From positions 1 through 60,615 of the forward strand of contig NZ_JANLGY010000012.1 in assembly GCF_024653915.1 (NCBI RefSeq): a DNA stretch of 60,615 nt, read 5' to 3'. The notes beneath the pieces were generated by a model, which was not told the DNA's origin, searched no databases, and saw nothing but the letters and a program-made list of their open reading frames with translations. A program made the translations under genes and the position numbers. Of the stretch, positions 8,583-17,229 are shown piece after piece (position 1 is the first letter of the stretch; every line of letters begins with the position of its first letter). Source of the stretch: Sulfuricaulis sp. (lineage in GTDB: Bacteria; Pseudomonadota; Gammaproteobacteria; Acidiferrobacterales; Sulfurifustaceae).

Positions 8583-9340
8583 GTTTTCCAGGGCGCTTTA
8601 CCGCTGTTCCAGGTTTCCCGCAGCAAGCGCAATTCATGCAACGTATCGACACATTGCCAGTAGTCTTCATGGCGGTAAGCAAAGAGTTCCCCATTGCGCG
8701 CGAGGCGCTGACAGGGATCCCGCTCCCATGACGTGGTATCACCGTCAATGTAATCGATAGCTCCCGGTTCAAGCACGAAGTATCCACCATTGATCCAGTC
8801 AACGGGATTACGAGGTTTTTCGTTGAATGAGGAAACTTTGTCTTCCTCAATCTGTATCAGGCCAAAGCGAGAGGGGGGTTTCACGGCGGTAACGGTCGCC
8901 AGCTTTCCATGCGAACGATGAAGCTCGAGCAGCCGCCGCAAGTCGACATTGGCCAGGCCATCACCATAAGTGAAAAAGAATGTGTCATCGAGCATGTCAC
9001 GCAGCCGCTTGAGGCGGCCTCCTGTCATGGTGTCGTGTCCGGTATCGACAAGATCGATCTTCCAGTTTTCGTCGGTATGTCCGGCCGTTGAGATGGTGGC
9101 GGTAGATAGATCGATCTGCAAGTTTGTTTCGATTTGCGGGTATTGCAGAAAGTAGCGCTTGATGGCCTGGCCCTTGTAACCCAAAGCGACAATAAACTCA
9201 TTGAATCCCTGACTGGAAAATATCTTCATTAGATGCCAGATTAAAGGCCGACCGCCGATTTCGATCATCGGCTTTGGCAGAACTTCGGTTTCTTCGGAGA
9301 GGCGGGTTCCGTAGCCGCCGGCGAGTATTACAACTTTCAT
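8576..9340 (-). CDS. rfbF: glucose-1-phosphate cytidylyltransferase
   Basis: A 254-residue nucleotidyltransferase making CDP-glucose from CTP and glucose-1-phosphate. The signature MKVVILAGGYGTRLSEET opens the protein at the ATG at 9340; an upstream extension to 9430 would add about 30 unconserved residues and overlap the preceding gene. Other family features are VLPKPMIEIGGRP, FTYGDGLANV with the metal-binding Asp, and SSFNEKP. It overlaps rfbG by seven bases, so the two are translated together. This gene defines the CDP character of the downstream sugar pathway. Confidence 0.93.
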   Translation of the reverse strand: MKVVILAGGYGTRLSEETEVLPKPMIEIGGRPLIWHLMKIFSSQGFNEFIVALGYKGQAIKRYFLQYPQIETNLQIDLSTATISTAGHTDENWKIDLVDTGHDTMTGGRLKRLRDMLDDTFFFTYGDGLANVDLRRLLELHRSHGKLATVTAVKPPSRFGLIQIEEDKVSSFNEKPRNPVDWINGGYFVLEPGAIDYIDGDTTSWERDPCQRLARNGELFAYRHEDYWQCVDTLHELRLLRETWNSGKAPWKTW

Positions 9341-9410
9341 GGGAATATTCTCGTTATGGTTAAGTGGACCGGTGCCGGCAACGGTCTGGTGATACGTGCT
9401 CACGAACCAT

Positions 9411-10307
9411 CTATTTCTTTCCTGTGCCACGATAAAGTAGCATTGTGATCTGCTCAGATACCAATCCGATCAGAAAGATCAGCAGTGAGGTGGTGAACAA
9501 CAATCCGCTCATGTTGGTAAACCGCCCGAAAGACAAAAAAGTATAGGCATAGTAACCGAGCCCGAGCATGAAAAACCCGAGACTGATCGGCAAAAAAAGT
9601 TTCAAGGGAGAATACAAAGTGCCGATCTTGAAGATAATTGTCAGAAAACGCAGCCCATCCAGTACAATCCTGATATGGCTCTTGCCGTGTCGCGGCGATG
9701 CGTGGATGGGGACATAGGACACCCTGTATCCGGCGCGAAAGAACGACATCGTGATCGTGGTCGGGTAAGAAAATCCGTTTGGCAGTAAATACAGAAAATC
9801 ACGAAATATTTCGGCATCCACTGCACGGAATCCGGAAGTCAAATCATCGATCTTTCTGCCCACCATCCAGCTTGCAAGCAGATTATAAATCGTATTGGCG
9901 ATTGAGCGCCCGATGGTTGCTTGTGACTGTCTGCTCCTGGCGCCAACCGCCATGTCATATCCTTTCTCCAACTGAGCCGTCAGCGTTTGGATATCTTCTG
10001 GATGATGTTGTCCATCGGCATCCATGAAGACAAGAATTTTTCCCTTGGCGATACGCGCGCCGGATTTAATGGCCGCGCCATTACCGACACTGTATGGATG
10101 TGACAGCAGCACGACATCATGCGCCCGACAGATACTTTCCGTATCGTCCGACGAACCATCGTTGACCACGATAATTTCAGCACGTGGCAGAATCTGACGC
10201 AGCCGAGGTAGGATCGCGTTCAGCGCAACCCCCTCATTTTTGGCCGGAATGATAATCGAAAGCGAAGAGTGATTTTTCTGGTCTTCCATGGAATTGGAAA
10301 CTGTCAC
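9411..10307 (-). CDS. family 2 glycosyltransferase, polyprenol-phosphate (DPM1/ArnC-like) type
   Basis: A 298-residue GT2 enzyme with a catalytic domain (SIIIPAKNEG near 17-26, IIVVNDGSSDDT, VFMDADGQHHPED with the DXD metal site) and a C-terminal pair of transmembrane segments. This is the architecture of dolichol/undecaprenyl-phosphate glycosyltransferases. It probably moves a sugar from a nucleotide to undecaprenyl phosphate at the inner membrane. It sits between the GT-C-like genes and the CDP-sugar genes, so it is a plausible link supplying lipid-linked donor. The start could be GTG at 10307 or ATG at 10289; no clear Shine-Dalgarno decides. Confidence 0.82.
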   Translation of the reverse strand: MTVSNSMEDQKNHSSLSIIIPAKNEGVALNAILPRLRQILPRAEIIVVNDGSSDDTESICRAHDVVLLSHPYSVGNGAAIKSGARIAKGKILVFMDADGQHHPEDIQTLTAQLEKGYDMAVGARSRQSQATIGRSIANTIYNLLASWMVGRKIDDLTSGFRAVDAEIFRDFLYLLPNGFSYPTTITMSFFRAGYRVSYVPIHASPRHGKSHIRIVLDGLRFLTIIFKIGTLYSPLKLFLPISLGFFMLGLGYYAYTFLSFGRFTNMSGLLFTTSLLIFLIGLVSEQITMLLYRGTGKK

Positions 10308-10362
10308 GTTAACCGGTTATTTTCGTCGTGGATTGTATTTGGTTTAATCTACCCCACTTTTT

Positions 10363-10368
10363 ATTATA
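10363..10368 (-). promoter_or_regulatory. candidate -10 element for the CDP-sugar operon
   Basis: The minus strand reads TATAAT here, in the 80-base gap between the last GT-C-like gene and the GT2 gene. It would start RNA near 10356. The -35 region is weak (CTAACC at 17-base spacing), so this is tentative. It would let the sugar operon be expressed independently of the genes upstream. Confidence 0.35.
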
Positions 10369-10387
10369 GATCATGGTGATGTATCGG

Positions 10388-12454
10388 TTAGCGTGATTGT
10401 TCCACGGCCTGTGCATGCATTTTGGCAAGTGCGTCCAAGGTGCCCCGGTTTTCTGCTGAAAACCTCGGGAATTGGACGACGTCTGCCTGCAGTGTGCCCA
10501 GCATTAATTTTGCCTGGCCCAGGCGTCCCGTCCGGATGAGATATTCTGTTATTGCCAGTCGATAGGCCAGGATATCAGGATCCAGCTCGGCAGCTTTTTC
10601 CATGTAACGCAGCGCCTGGTCATAGTCACTCTGGTGTGCGCTCAGCATGGCGGCATTGCGGAGCATGATCGCGCGGTAACCATTCGATGAACGGAGATTA
10701 TTTGTGGCAGTGGTTACCCAATCCTGAGCGTCAGATAGCATGCGACCGCAGACTTGTCGCGTGTTGATCACGCATCGGCGCAGATTCTCCACTGCAACCA
10801 CTGTGTGGACGGTAATGGGTTCGGTTTTAAGCAACCTCATGATGATTTCCGCTGAAGTCGTTTCATGGGACAGGTGCACGGTCCGGTTTTCTGTTTTTAC
10901 TCCGATCTCCTCAGGCAAGCCCTTGATCTTGACATTATTCGGTGCACTCGAAGCCTCCCTCCGCGGTTTGGTCAGCAATGTGTTGATTTCGGTTTCTGCC
11001 GTTGCCAGCAGCATCCGCAAATAGATGCGGGAGCCGGGTTCTTGCGGGGCGCTGGCAACGGTTCTGAGCGCGTAGACAATCGCGCGATTGATGTCATTGG
11101 CTTCCAGCAGATTTACTTTTGAGGCGAAGTCATTGGCCCGGGGAGACTTCGGGTGATAGCGTGCGTTGGTTTCAGCGATTGTGTAGATGTCGCTCCATGT
11201 CGCGGCACGGTTCCAGGTCGTGAGGGCCAGCACGAGAACCAGTCCCAGAGGAAGCAATAAGCGGATAGCCGTCGCCGATTTCAATTGCTGGAACAGAGAC
11301 AGAAAAGCGGATGAAACAAGAAAAAAGAATCCCAGGCTTGGCAGGTAGTTGCGATGTTCGTAGGCAAGTTCAAGTCCAAACACGCTGGATTCGAGCGCAT
11401 GTCCGGCGAGGAACCATAAAATAGCGAAACTTATGACAGGCCCTCGCCTGGTTTTTATCAAAGCGAACAACACAAGCGCTCCCAGGCCAGCGGCCGCGAG
11501 CAGCGTCGTGGGCGGAGCGAACAGACTCGTACTGAGGGCGATATCGTCATGAAACAGGCCAAGCCGAGCGGGCGTGGGAAAAATGAGCAGGCCCAGATAA
11601 AACCACAGCACTCGCGTCTCTGTCAGCAGGCGCTCATAAGGTGTGAAGTGGCGTAAAGCGTAAGAACCTGTGATGAACTCCGGATGGCCGATTAAATAAA
11701 TCGTAAAGATGGCGACCGGTATCAGCACCATGAACAGATAGAAGGCGTAAAGACGCCTGCGCATTTGATTATTCAGGTTGTCGCGCCGATAAAATGCATA
11801 TTCGATGGACAGCGCGAACAAAGGCAGCAGGGCCGCGTTTTCCTTCGAGATCAGGCCGAGGAACAGGCCCAGAATGATCCCAATTGTCATCACGGTAATG
11901 CCCCGCCGCTGATTCTCATCCACCAGCCGGCGTCCCTGCATGAAGATCAACAGGCCAATCAGGACGCCTAGCGCTGACAGGCTGTTCATTCGCTGTACCA
12001 CGTAGAGTACATTCGTCAACTGAACGGGGTGCAGCGCCCAGAGTGCTGACGTGAGCGCCGCGACGGGCAGAGCGTAGCCGCCGCTGGGCGTGCCGCGCAG
12101 CGCCGGGCTTTGCAACAATTTAAGGGCGAGAAAATAAACCAGCACGGTGTTGACGATGTGGATCAGTAAGTTGGTGAGCTTGAATGGCAAGGTATTCTCA
12201 AAGCCACCGGAAAAATAATGGTTAAGCGCGAAACTCAATGAGGCGAGGGGGCGGCCCAATGGACCGCTATCGTTGGCGCGCAGAGCGTTATGGAGGTTGG
12301 CCGGGCTGAGATCCTTCAGGGCAATGGCGTCATTCAGAAATATGTTCTCGCCGTCATCGAGCACATAGGGCCCGTTCAGCCCCGGCAGGTAGGCCAGGAA
12401 AAGCAGCGCTGAAATGGCCAGAAGGATGTAGAAGTGTGTGAGCCTGGTATTCAT
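10388..12454 (-). CDS. TMTC-like GT-C membrane glycosyltransferase with TPRs (copy 1)
   Basis: A 688-residue protein. The N-terminal ~420 residues form about ten transmembrane helices with motifs shared by its two neighbours: PGLNGPYVLDDGENI (an acidic DD in the first outer loop, as in GT-C enzymes), GPLGRPLASLSFALNHYF, HPVQLTNVLYVVQRM, SKENAALLPLFA, LFHDDIALS and YEHRNYLPSLG. The C-terminal third is soluble with TPR-like repeats (DYDQALRYMEKAAELDPD). The layout resembles eukaryotic TMTC O-mannosyltransferases and bacterial pilin glycosyltransferases that use polyprenol-phosphate sugars. It is the third of three tandem paralogues read downstream of the pilin gene. Donor and target are unknown. 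Confidence 0.75.
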   Translation of the reverse strand: MNTRLTHFYILLAISALLFLAYLPGLNGPYVLDDGENIFLNDAIALKDLSPANLHNALRANDSGPLGRPLASLSFALNHYFSGGFENTLPFKLTNLLIHIVNTVLVYFLALKLLQSPALRGTPSGGYALPVAALTSALWALHPVQLTNVLYVVQRMNSLSALGVLIGLLIFMQGRRLVDENQRRGITVMTIGIILGLFLGLISKENAALLPLFALSIEYAFYRRDNLNNQMRRRLYAFYLFMVLIPVAIFTIYLIGHPEFITGSYALRHFTPYERLLTETRVLWFYLGLLIFPTPARLGLFHDDIALSTSLFAPPTTLLAAAGLGALVLFALIKTRRGPVISFAILWFLAGHALESSVFGLELAYEHRNYLPSLGFFFLVSSAFLSLFQQLKSATAIRLLLPLGLVLVLALTTWNRAATWSDIYTIAETNARYHPKSPRANDFASKVNLLEANDINRAIVYALRTVASAPQEPGSRIYLRMLLATAETEINTLLTKPRREASSAPNNVKIKGLPEEIGVKTENRTVHLSHETTSAEIIMRLLKTEPITVHTVVAVENLRRCVINTRQVCGRMLSDAQDWVTTATNNLRSSNGYRAIMLRNAAMLSAHQSDYDQALRYMEKAAELDPDILAYRLAITEYLIRTGRLGQAKLMLGTLQADVVQFPRFSAENRGTLDALAKMHAQAVEQSR

Positions 12455-12524
12455 GTGCCGTCCATGATTGGAAGCCTGATACCGGTGTATCGTGATGAAG
12501 GATCGTAATACATATTTTGCCGCG

Positions 12525-14501
12525 TTATTTCACCAGCTTGTTTTGCTGTTTCTCGAGCATCAACTGGAGAACATCGATTTTTTCCGGTAAATCTCCCCGT
12601 TGCTTTCTGACCGAATTTTTGACCGATGAAATGATGGCTTGTGCTTCATCGGGACGTCCGGAAAGAATATGGGTGTTTGCCTCCATCAGCGCAAAATTCA
12701 TGTCCGCCGGGTAATGCAGTCTGCCAGATCTGGCCGCCTCAAGGGCGGTGGCATAATCTTTTTGCCAAATGCCAATGTCGAACAGGTAGATGATGACGGC
12801 ATTACGTAATTTATCGCTGACATGCCGATTCCCGATGACGGCCCGATACCAGCTGACGGCATGGGGGTAGAGTCTGGCGCATGATTGGGTTTCGTTGGGA
12901 ATGCATATTGCCATCGTCCTGAGATCCACTGTGGTAGACGGCGTAAGCGGTCGCTGCGCCAGCTGATAACCAACTGTTTCCGTTTGTGCCGTACTCAGGG
13001 CAGTGGCCGGATTTTCCGCCATCGCTTGCGTTGTGACCAGCGCCATTCGGATGAGATAGCTTGTTTCCCAAGGCGCCAGCGTTGTAGCAATTTGGTAATG
13101 AGAAAGTGATTTTTCGACGTCGCCGTTCCTTTTGGCATAGAGCTCCGCGAGCATGCCGTGGGAGCGCGCGGAGTGGGGGTGGTGCGTAACCATGGACTGG
13201 ATAAGTTCCGCTTCCGAACGCCATGCCTGTGAACGCAGATGCGTCACGGTTCCAAACGCTATAGCCAATACCAGCACCATGGCCACCGCCGCATGCCGCC
13301 GGGCCCGTTGATTGAAAACCAATGTGATGGCATGAACGCTTCCCAGCAAGGGACCGAGCGATGGCAGGTAGTTGCGGTGCTCATGTGCCAACTCCAACCC
13401 GATTACGCCGGATTCCATGCTATGGCCGACAAGAAACCATAGCACGGCAAAACTGAACATTGGATATCGTGTCCGAGTTCGGCTCATTAGCGCCAGGACC
13501 AGGACCGCGATCAGCCCGAACAGCGCCGGAAGCGTTGTCCACGGAGTAATCAAGCCGGTACTGATAGCAATGTCATCGTGAAACAGACCGAATTTCCCGA
13601 TATCAGGAAGGAACAACAAACCGGTGTAAAGCCAGAGTATGCGTGTTTCGGTCAGCAGCCTTTGCCAAAGCGTAAATTCGCGCGCTGAATAAGTGGTGGC
13701 GATAAGGTCAGGCTGTATAGCGAGCCATGCCATGCCGGCGATGATGAGCACGAATATCGATAGGCCATAAAACCATGCCAGTTTCTGGCGGTTGGTGGAC
13801 TCAAGCTGATGACGATTAAAAAAGCTTAACTCGATGACCAGGGCAAACAAAGGCAACAGAGTGGCGTTTTCCTTGCAGGCCAGGCCCAGCACAAGACCCG
13901 TTGTAAGACCCGTGGTCATGAGCGTATAGGCGTGCGGTCGATTGGTATTCACGCGCAATCTGCCGTACAGGTAGACGATCAGTCCTGTCAGTACAAACAG
14001 TGACGACAGGCTTGTCATGCGTTGCACGACGTAAAGCACGGAAGTCAGGTGTATCGGGTGCAATATCCAGATCGCGGAAACCAGCCCGGGCAGCCAGGCA
14101 TGGTAGCGTTTGGCCTGAGGGCCGTGGGTTCTTTGCCGTGTCGACAACAGGAGCGATACCAGCCAGTAGACCAGGCCCGCGTTGATCAGGTGGATAACCA
14201 GGTTGGTGAGCTTGAAAGGCAATGTGTCAGAGAGCCCACCGGCAAAGTAATAATTCAGGGAAAAAGTCGCCATCGCCAGCGGGCGCTTGAGTGCGCCGCT
14301 GTCACTGGAGAGGGCGGCATCAAGCAGGGCCCCCGTCTCGAATTGTGTCAATGCCAGACGCGGGTTATTGACGATGTTTACGGTGTCATCAAATACAAAT
14401 GGACCGTGCAGGCCGGGGTAGTAGGCAATTAAAGCGGCCAAAAAGATTATAAATAGAATGCATGCGGCACGAAATACAGATCGTTGCGGGGATCCATTCA
14501 T
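12525..14501 (-). CDS. TMTC-like GT-C membrane glycosyltransferase with TPRs (copy 2)
   Basis: A 658-residue paralogue of its neighbours. It has PGLHGPFVFDDTVNI with the outer-loop DD, GALKRPLAMATFSLNYYF, HPIHLTSVLYVVQRMTSLS, CKENATLLPLFA, GLFHDDIAIS and AHEHRNYLPSLG, then a soluble TPR-rich C-terminus (DVEKSLSHYQIATTLAP). Its ATG overlaps the stop of the upstream copy (ATGA at 14498-14501), so the two are translationally coupled. The membrane core is much better conserved between copies than the TPR part, which suggests a common transfer reaction with different protein partners. That partner idea is inference. Confidence 0.75.
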   Translation of the reverse strand: MNGSPQRSVFRAACILFIIFLAALIAYYPGLHGPFVFDDTVNIVNNPRLALTQFETGALLDAALSSDSGALKRPLAMATFSLNYYFAGGLSDTLPFKLTNLVIHLINAGLVYWLVSLLLSTRQRTHGPQAKRYHAWLPGLVSAIWILHPIHLTSVLYVVQRMTSLSSLFVLTGLIVYLYGRLRVNTNRPHAYTLMTTGLTTGLVLGLACKENATLLPLFALVIELSFFNRHQLESTNRQKLAWFYGLSIFVLIIAGMAWLAIQPDLIATTYSAREFTLWQRLLTETRILWLYTGLLFLPDIGKFGLFHDDIAISTGLITPWTTLPALFGLIAVLVLALMSRTRTRYPMFSFAVLWFLVGHSMESGVIGLELAHEHRNYLPSLGPLLGSVHAITLVFNQRARRHAAVAMVLVLAIAFGTVTHLRSQAWRSEAELIQSMVTHHPHSARSHGMLAELYAKRNGDVEKSLSHYQIATTLAPWETSYLIRMALVTTQAMAENPATALSTAQTETVGYQLAQRPLTPSTTVDLRTMAICIPNETQSCARLYPHAVSWYRAVIGNRHVSDKLRNAVIIYLFDIGIWQKDYATALEAARSGRLHYPADMNFALMEANTHILSGRPDEAQAIISSVKNSVRKQRGDLPEKIDVLQLMLEKQQNKLVK

Positions 14502-16456
14502 CGCTTGCTGTCAGCGGCATTCTTTGTCTTGGCTTGAGCCAGCATCTCTTCAAGTTTTTTTATCGTCTCGTCTTGAGGATGAGGATGATTGCTGTTTGTC
14601 TGTTGCAACAAGGCCAGTACTTTTTCCGCAGCCCCTGTTTTTCCCAGTCGAATATAGATAGCGCAGAGTTCTATCAGGGGATGAAGATACTTGGCGTCGT
14701 TCTGGTACGAGGCAATGTAGGCATCGATGGACTGTTGCATATTTCCCTGTCCATAGGCGGCCCTGCCTAATAGATAATAGTAAAACGACGCTTCTACCGG
14801 GGCGTGTTTTTTTTCAATCAGTGCCTTCATCCAGATTGCCATGTCTCCCTGCAAGCTGCGGCAGGAGGCAAAAATACACTCATTGATGCTGTTCAATGTG
14901 AGTCCGGCGGTGGGCGAAACAGGGTAGGCTGCCAGGCGCCGAAGCGTTTCCTTGCGTTCTTCCGGAGTGATCGACTCGCTGCGCTTTGCGGCTATCCAGT
15001 GCATGCTCAACAGAAACGCGGCCTCGTGCGTATCGAGTTCGCTGGCCCGTCTCAGTAGATCGACCGCCCCTTTGTAATCGCCCTGCGTATTCAGCAGGGT
15101 CGACAACCCCGCCTGGGCGCCGGCAGAGTCGGGATGATGAATCGCCTCGTAGCGGTAGAGACTGTTGATATCACCCCACTGTGTAGCGCGGGCATAAGAT
15201 GTGCCCGCGAAGACCAGGGCCATTACGGGAATGAGGCTCCAGAGTTTGAGGTGTCCGAGCCGCATGCTTCCGCGATCGAGCAGATGCACGAGAATGAACA
15301 GGATGCCCAGGACGGCAAGATAATTGCGGTGTTCATGCGCGATTTCGAGGGGGAAAATCGTAGATTCAAGCAGGTGCGCGGAGAGAAACCAAAATACGCC
15401 GAGGCTCAGTAACGGTTGGTGCCGGCGCGCATATATCGCGTAACCGAACATGCCGACGAGCGCCAATAAGGATGGGAGCGTGGTCCAGGGCGACAATAAG
15501 GATCTTGAGATAGCGATGTCGTCATGCAGCAGACCGAACTCGTCGATGCGGGGCGTCAGAATCAGGGAAACATAGAATAAAAGCACACGCGGTTCTGTCA
15601 TCAGCCTTTCAATCATGCTGAATTGCCGGATAGAATAGCCAGGCCAGGCCATGTGCAAGGCGATCGTCAATATCAGGCCAGTGATCGCGGCGGCACTTAA
15701 GATTAATAGATTTCTTCCAAACCTGGGAATCCGGTTCCACGACTGCCAGGGGCGCTCATTCGGAAATAGCACAGACTCGATAGCCAACACGAATATCGGC
15801 AGCAGAATGGCATTCTCCTTGCTGAGCATGCCCAGTATGCCGCCGCCGAGCAGCGCAAGAATAATCAGCCAGATTCCCTGACGGTGGCCTTCAACGACCC
15901 ACAGCCGGCCTTGCAGGTAACCGATCAGACCCAGCAGCACAAAGAAGCCGGACAGCAAGGTCATGCGTTGCACGATATAGAGCACGCTGGTCAGCTGGAT
16001 GGGGTGAATTACCCAGAGCAGCGCTACGGCACCGGCCAGCAGCAGCGTGTAGCGTCCGCCGATGACGCTGGTCTGACCAGCGCGATCGTTGAGGTGGCCA
16101 AGGCGGGCGAGCACGAGTCGTGTGAGCCAGAACACCAGGAGGCCATTCAAGGCATGGATGAACATGTTAACCAGCTTGAACGGCGCTGTTTTCTCAAAGC
16201 CGCCCGCGAAGTAATGGTTCAACGCGAAACTGAGCATCGCCACCGGGCGTTTCAGCGGTCCGGCGGCTAGTGAGTAGGAGGCATTTTTGAGTTCGTCGGC
16301 GCCCAGCGATTTGACCTGCACAAAGCTGTTGTTCAGCAGGTTGCTGTAATCATCGAACACATAAGGGCCGGATATCCCCGGCAAGAACACCAGGGCGGAA
16401 AGGGCGATCAGCGCGGAGAAGAATAACAGCTGGATTTTGGGTGAATTCAGCAACAT
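14498..16456 (-). CDS. TMTC-like GT-C membrane glycosyltransferase with TPRs (copy 3, pilin-proximal)
   Basis: The first of the three paralogues downstream of the pilin gene. It shows PGISGPYVFDDYSNL, GPLKRPVAMLSFALNHYF, HPIQLTSVLYIVQRMTLLS, SKENAILLPIFVL, GLLHDDIAIS and AHEHRNYLAVLG, then a C-terminal TPR region (DYKGAVDLLRRASELD and QSIDAYIASYQNDAKYLHP). I use the ATG at 16456 (652 residues); an ATG at 16486 would add ten residues. It starts about 70 bases after the pilin terminator hairpin. In some Pseudomonas strains a GT-C enzyme (TfpW) beside pilA glycosylates pilin; an analogous role is inferred here. Confidence 0.75.
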   Translation of the reverse strand: MLLNSPKIQLLFFSALIALSALVFLPGISGPYVFDDYSNLLNNSFVQVKSLGADELKNASYSLAAGPLKRPVAMLSFALNHYFAGGFEKTAPFKLVNMFIHALNGLLVFWLTRLVLARLGHLNDRAGQTSVIGGRYTLLLAGAVALLWVIHPIQLTSVLYIVQRMTLLSGFFVLLGLIGYLQGRLWVVEGHRQGIWLIILALLGGGILGMLSKENAILLPIFVLAIESVLFPNERPWQSWNRIPRFGRNLLILSAAAITGLILTIALHMAWPGYSIRQFSMIERLMTEPRVLLFYVSLILTPRIDEFGLLHDDIAISRSLLSPWTTLPSLLALVGMFGYAIYARRHQPLLSLGVFWFLSAHLLESTIFPLEIAHEHRNYLAVLGILFILVHLLDRGSMRLGHLKLWSLIPVMALVFAGTSYARATQWGDINSLYRYEAIHHPDSAGAQAGLSTLLNTQGDYKGAVDLLRRASELDTHEAAFLLSMHWIAAKRSESITPEERKETLRRLAAYPVSPTAGLTLNSINECIFASCRSLQGDMAIWMKALIEKKHAPVEASFYYYLLGRAAYGQGNMQQSIDAYIASYQNDAKYLHPLIELCAIYIRLGKTGAAEKVLALLQQTNSNHPHPQDETIKKLEEMLAQAKTKNAADSKR

Positions 16457-16520
16457 CCTGTAGACCGGTAGGAGGATCCCTACCACAACGATAGTCCGCG
16501 AAGAGAATGCGGTAAAGCAA

Positions 16521-16548
16521 AAAACAAGGGCGGCCTAAGCCGCCCTTG
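16521..16548 (-). terminator. intrinsic terminator of the pilin gene
   Basis: A perfect 10-bp stem (CAAGGGCGGC / GCCGCCCTTG, 16525-16548) with a 4-base loop is followed on the minus strand by a T-rich tract (TTGTTTTTTGC). It lies just after the pilin stop and before the GT-C-like genes. It should limit read-through, so that pilin is made in excess over the enzymes. Confidence 0.85.
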
Positions 16549-16570
16549 CCATAACTGCTATACAGCTGAT

Positions 16571-17011
16571 CTAGTTTTTCGGACGATACTTGGTTGGTAC
16601 TGTGCTGCCGGCGGCTGATACGGACCACGACAGGTTACCGCCACGATTGCTCGGTTCATACATTATGATATCGCTCGCTGCGGTGCCCAGCCCCCTGTCG
16701 GCGGTCATGCTGACCACGATCACGCCGCTCGCCCGCATGGAGACTCTGGCTACGTACTTGCTCGCATAACTGGCGGCTGTCGCCAGGCCCATGCTCGAAT
16801 GCGTAACGGGCATTGAGACCAACAGTACACCTTCGCTGAAGGTCACGTCGACCGCGGTCTTGGCGGCAGACGAGAGCGAAGCGGCCTCCGATACACGCGA
16901 CCGGATCGTATAATCCTGATACGCCGGCACCGCGATGGCTGCCAGAATACCGATGATCGCGACCACGATCATCAGTTCGATGAGAGTAAAACCCTGTTGC
17001 AACTTTTTCAT
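16571..17011 (-). CDS. pilA: type IV major pilin
   Basis: A 146-residue type IVa prepilin. The short leader MKKLQQG ends at the PilD cleavage site before [20 protein letters not shown], with Glu at mature position 5; the N-terminal helix continues to about residue 55. It has a strong ribosome site (GGAGG, seven bases before ATG). The C-terminus is unusual: it ends KYRPKN and the whole protein has no cysteine, so the disulfide-bonded D-loop found in most PilA pilins is absent. It lies directly downstream of pilR, which normally activates pilA, and ahead of three GT-C-like genes. The cluster at 33-40 kb supplies the minor pilins. Confidence 0.93.
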   Translation of the reverse strand: MKKLQQGFTLIELMIVVAIIGILAAIAVPAYQDYTIRSRVSEAASLSSAAKTAVDVTFSEGVLLVSMPVTHSSMGLATAASYASKYVARVSMRASGVIVVSMTADRGLGTAASDIIMYEPSNRGGNLSWSVSAAGSTVPTKYRPKN

Positions 17012-17229
17012 AAAAAAACCTCCAATTGGATGATGTTGCGAGGGTGCCCCGGAAATAACCGGCCCTGTTTATCCTTAAACGGGGCCCGTCTGCGAGCATG
17101 GGGCCCCGGCTCCTTGCCAGGCCGATGCTTTCCGTGACATCCTCAATGTACTTACTTAGCAGAGCCTTTTCCGAAGTCAATTCAGTCAGAACCCGGCCAA
17201 TTACTACTAAGCTTCAGACCCACATATTG
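17012..17229 (-). promoter_or_regulatory. long structured 5' leader of pilA
   Basis: About 200 bases separate the inferred sigma-54 start point (near 17218) from the pilA ATG, and no gene fits in them. On the minus strand the leader can fold GGGGCCC with GGGCCCC (around 17080-17107) across a 12-base loop, and GTTTA with TAAAC around 17068-17081. The Shine-Dalgarno GGAGG lies close to the ATG. The leader could affect mRNA stability or translation. No known riboswitch class is recognised. Confidence 0.4.
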
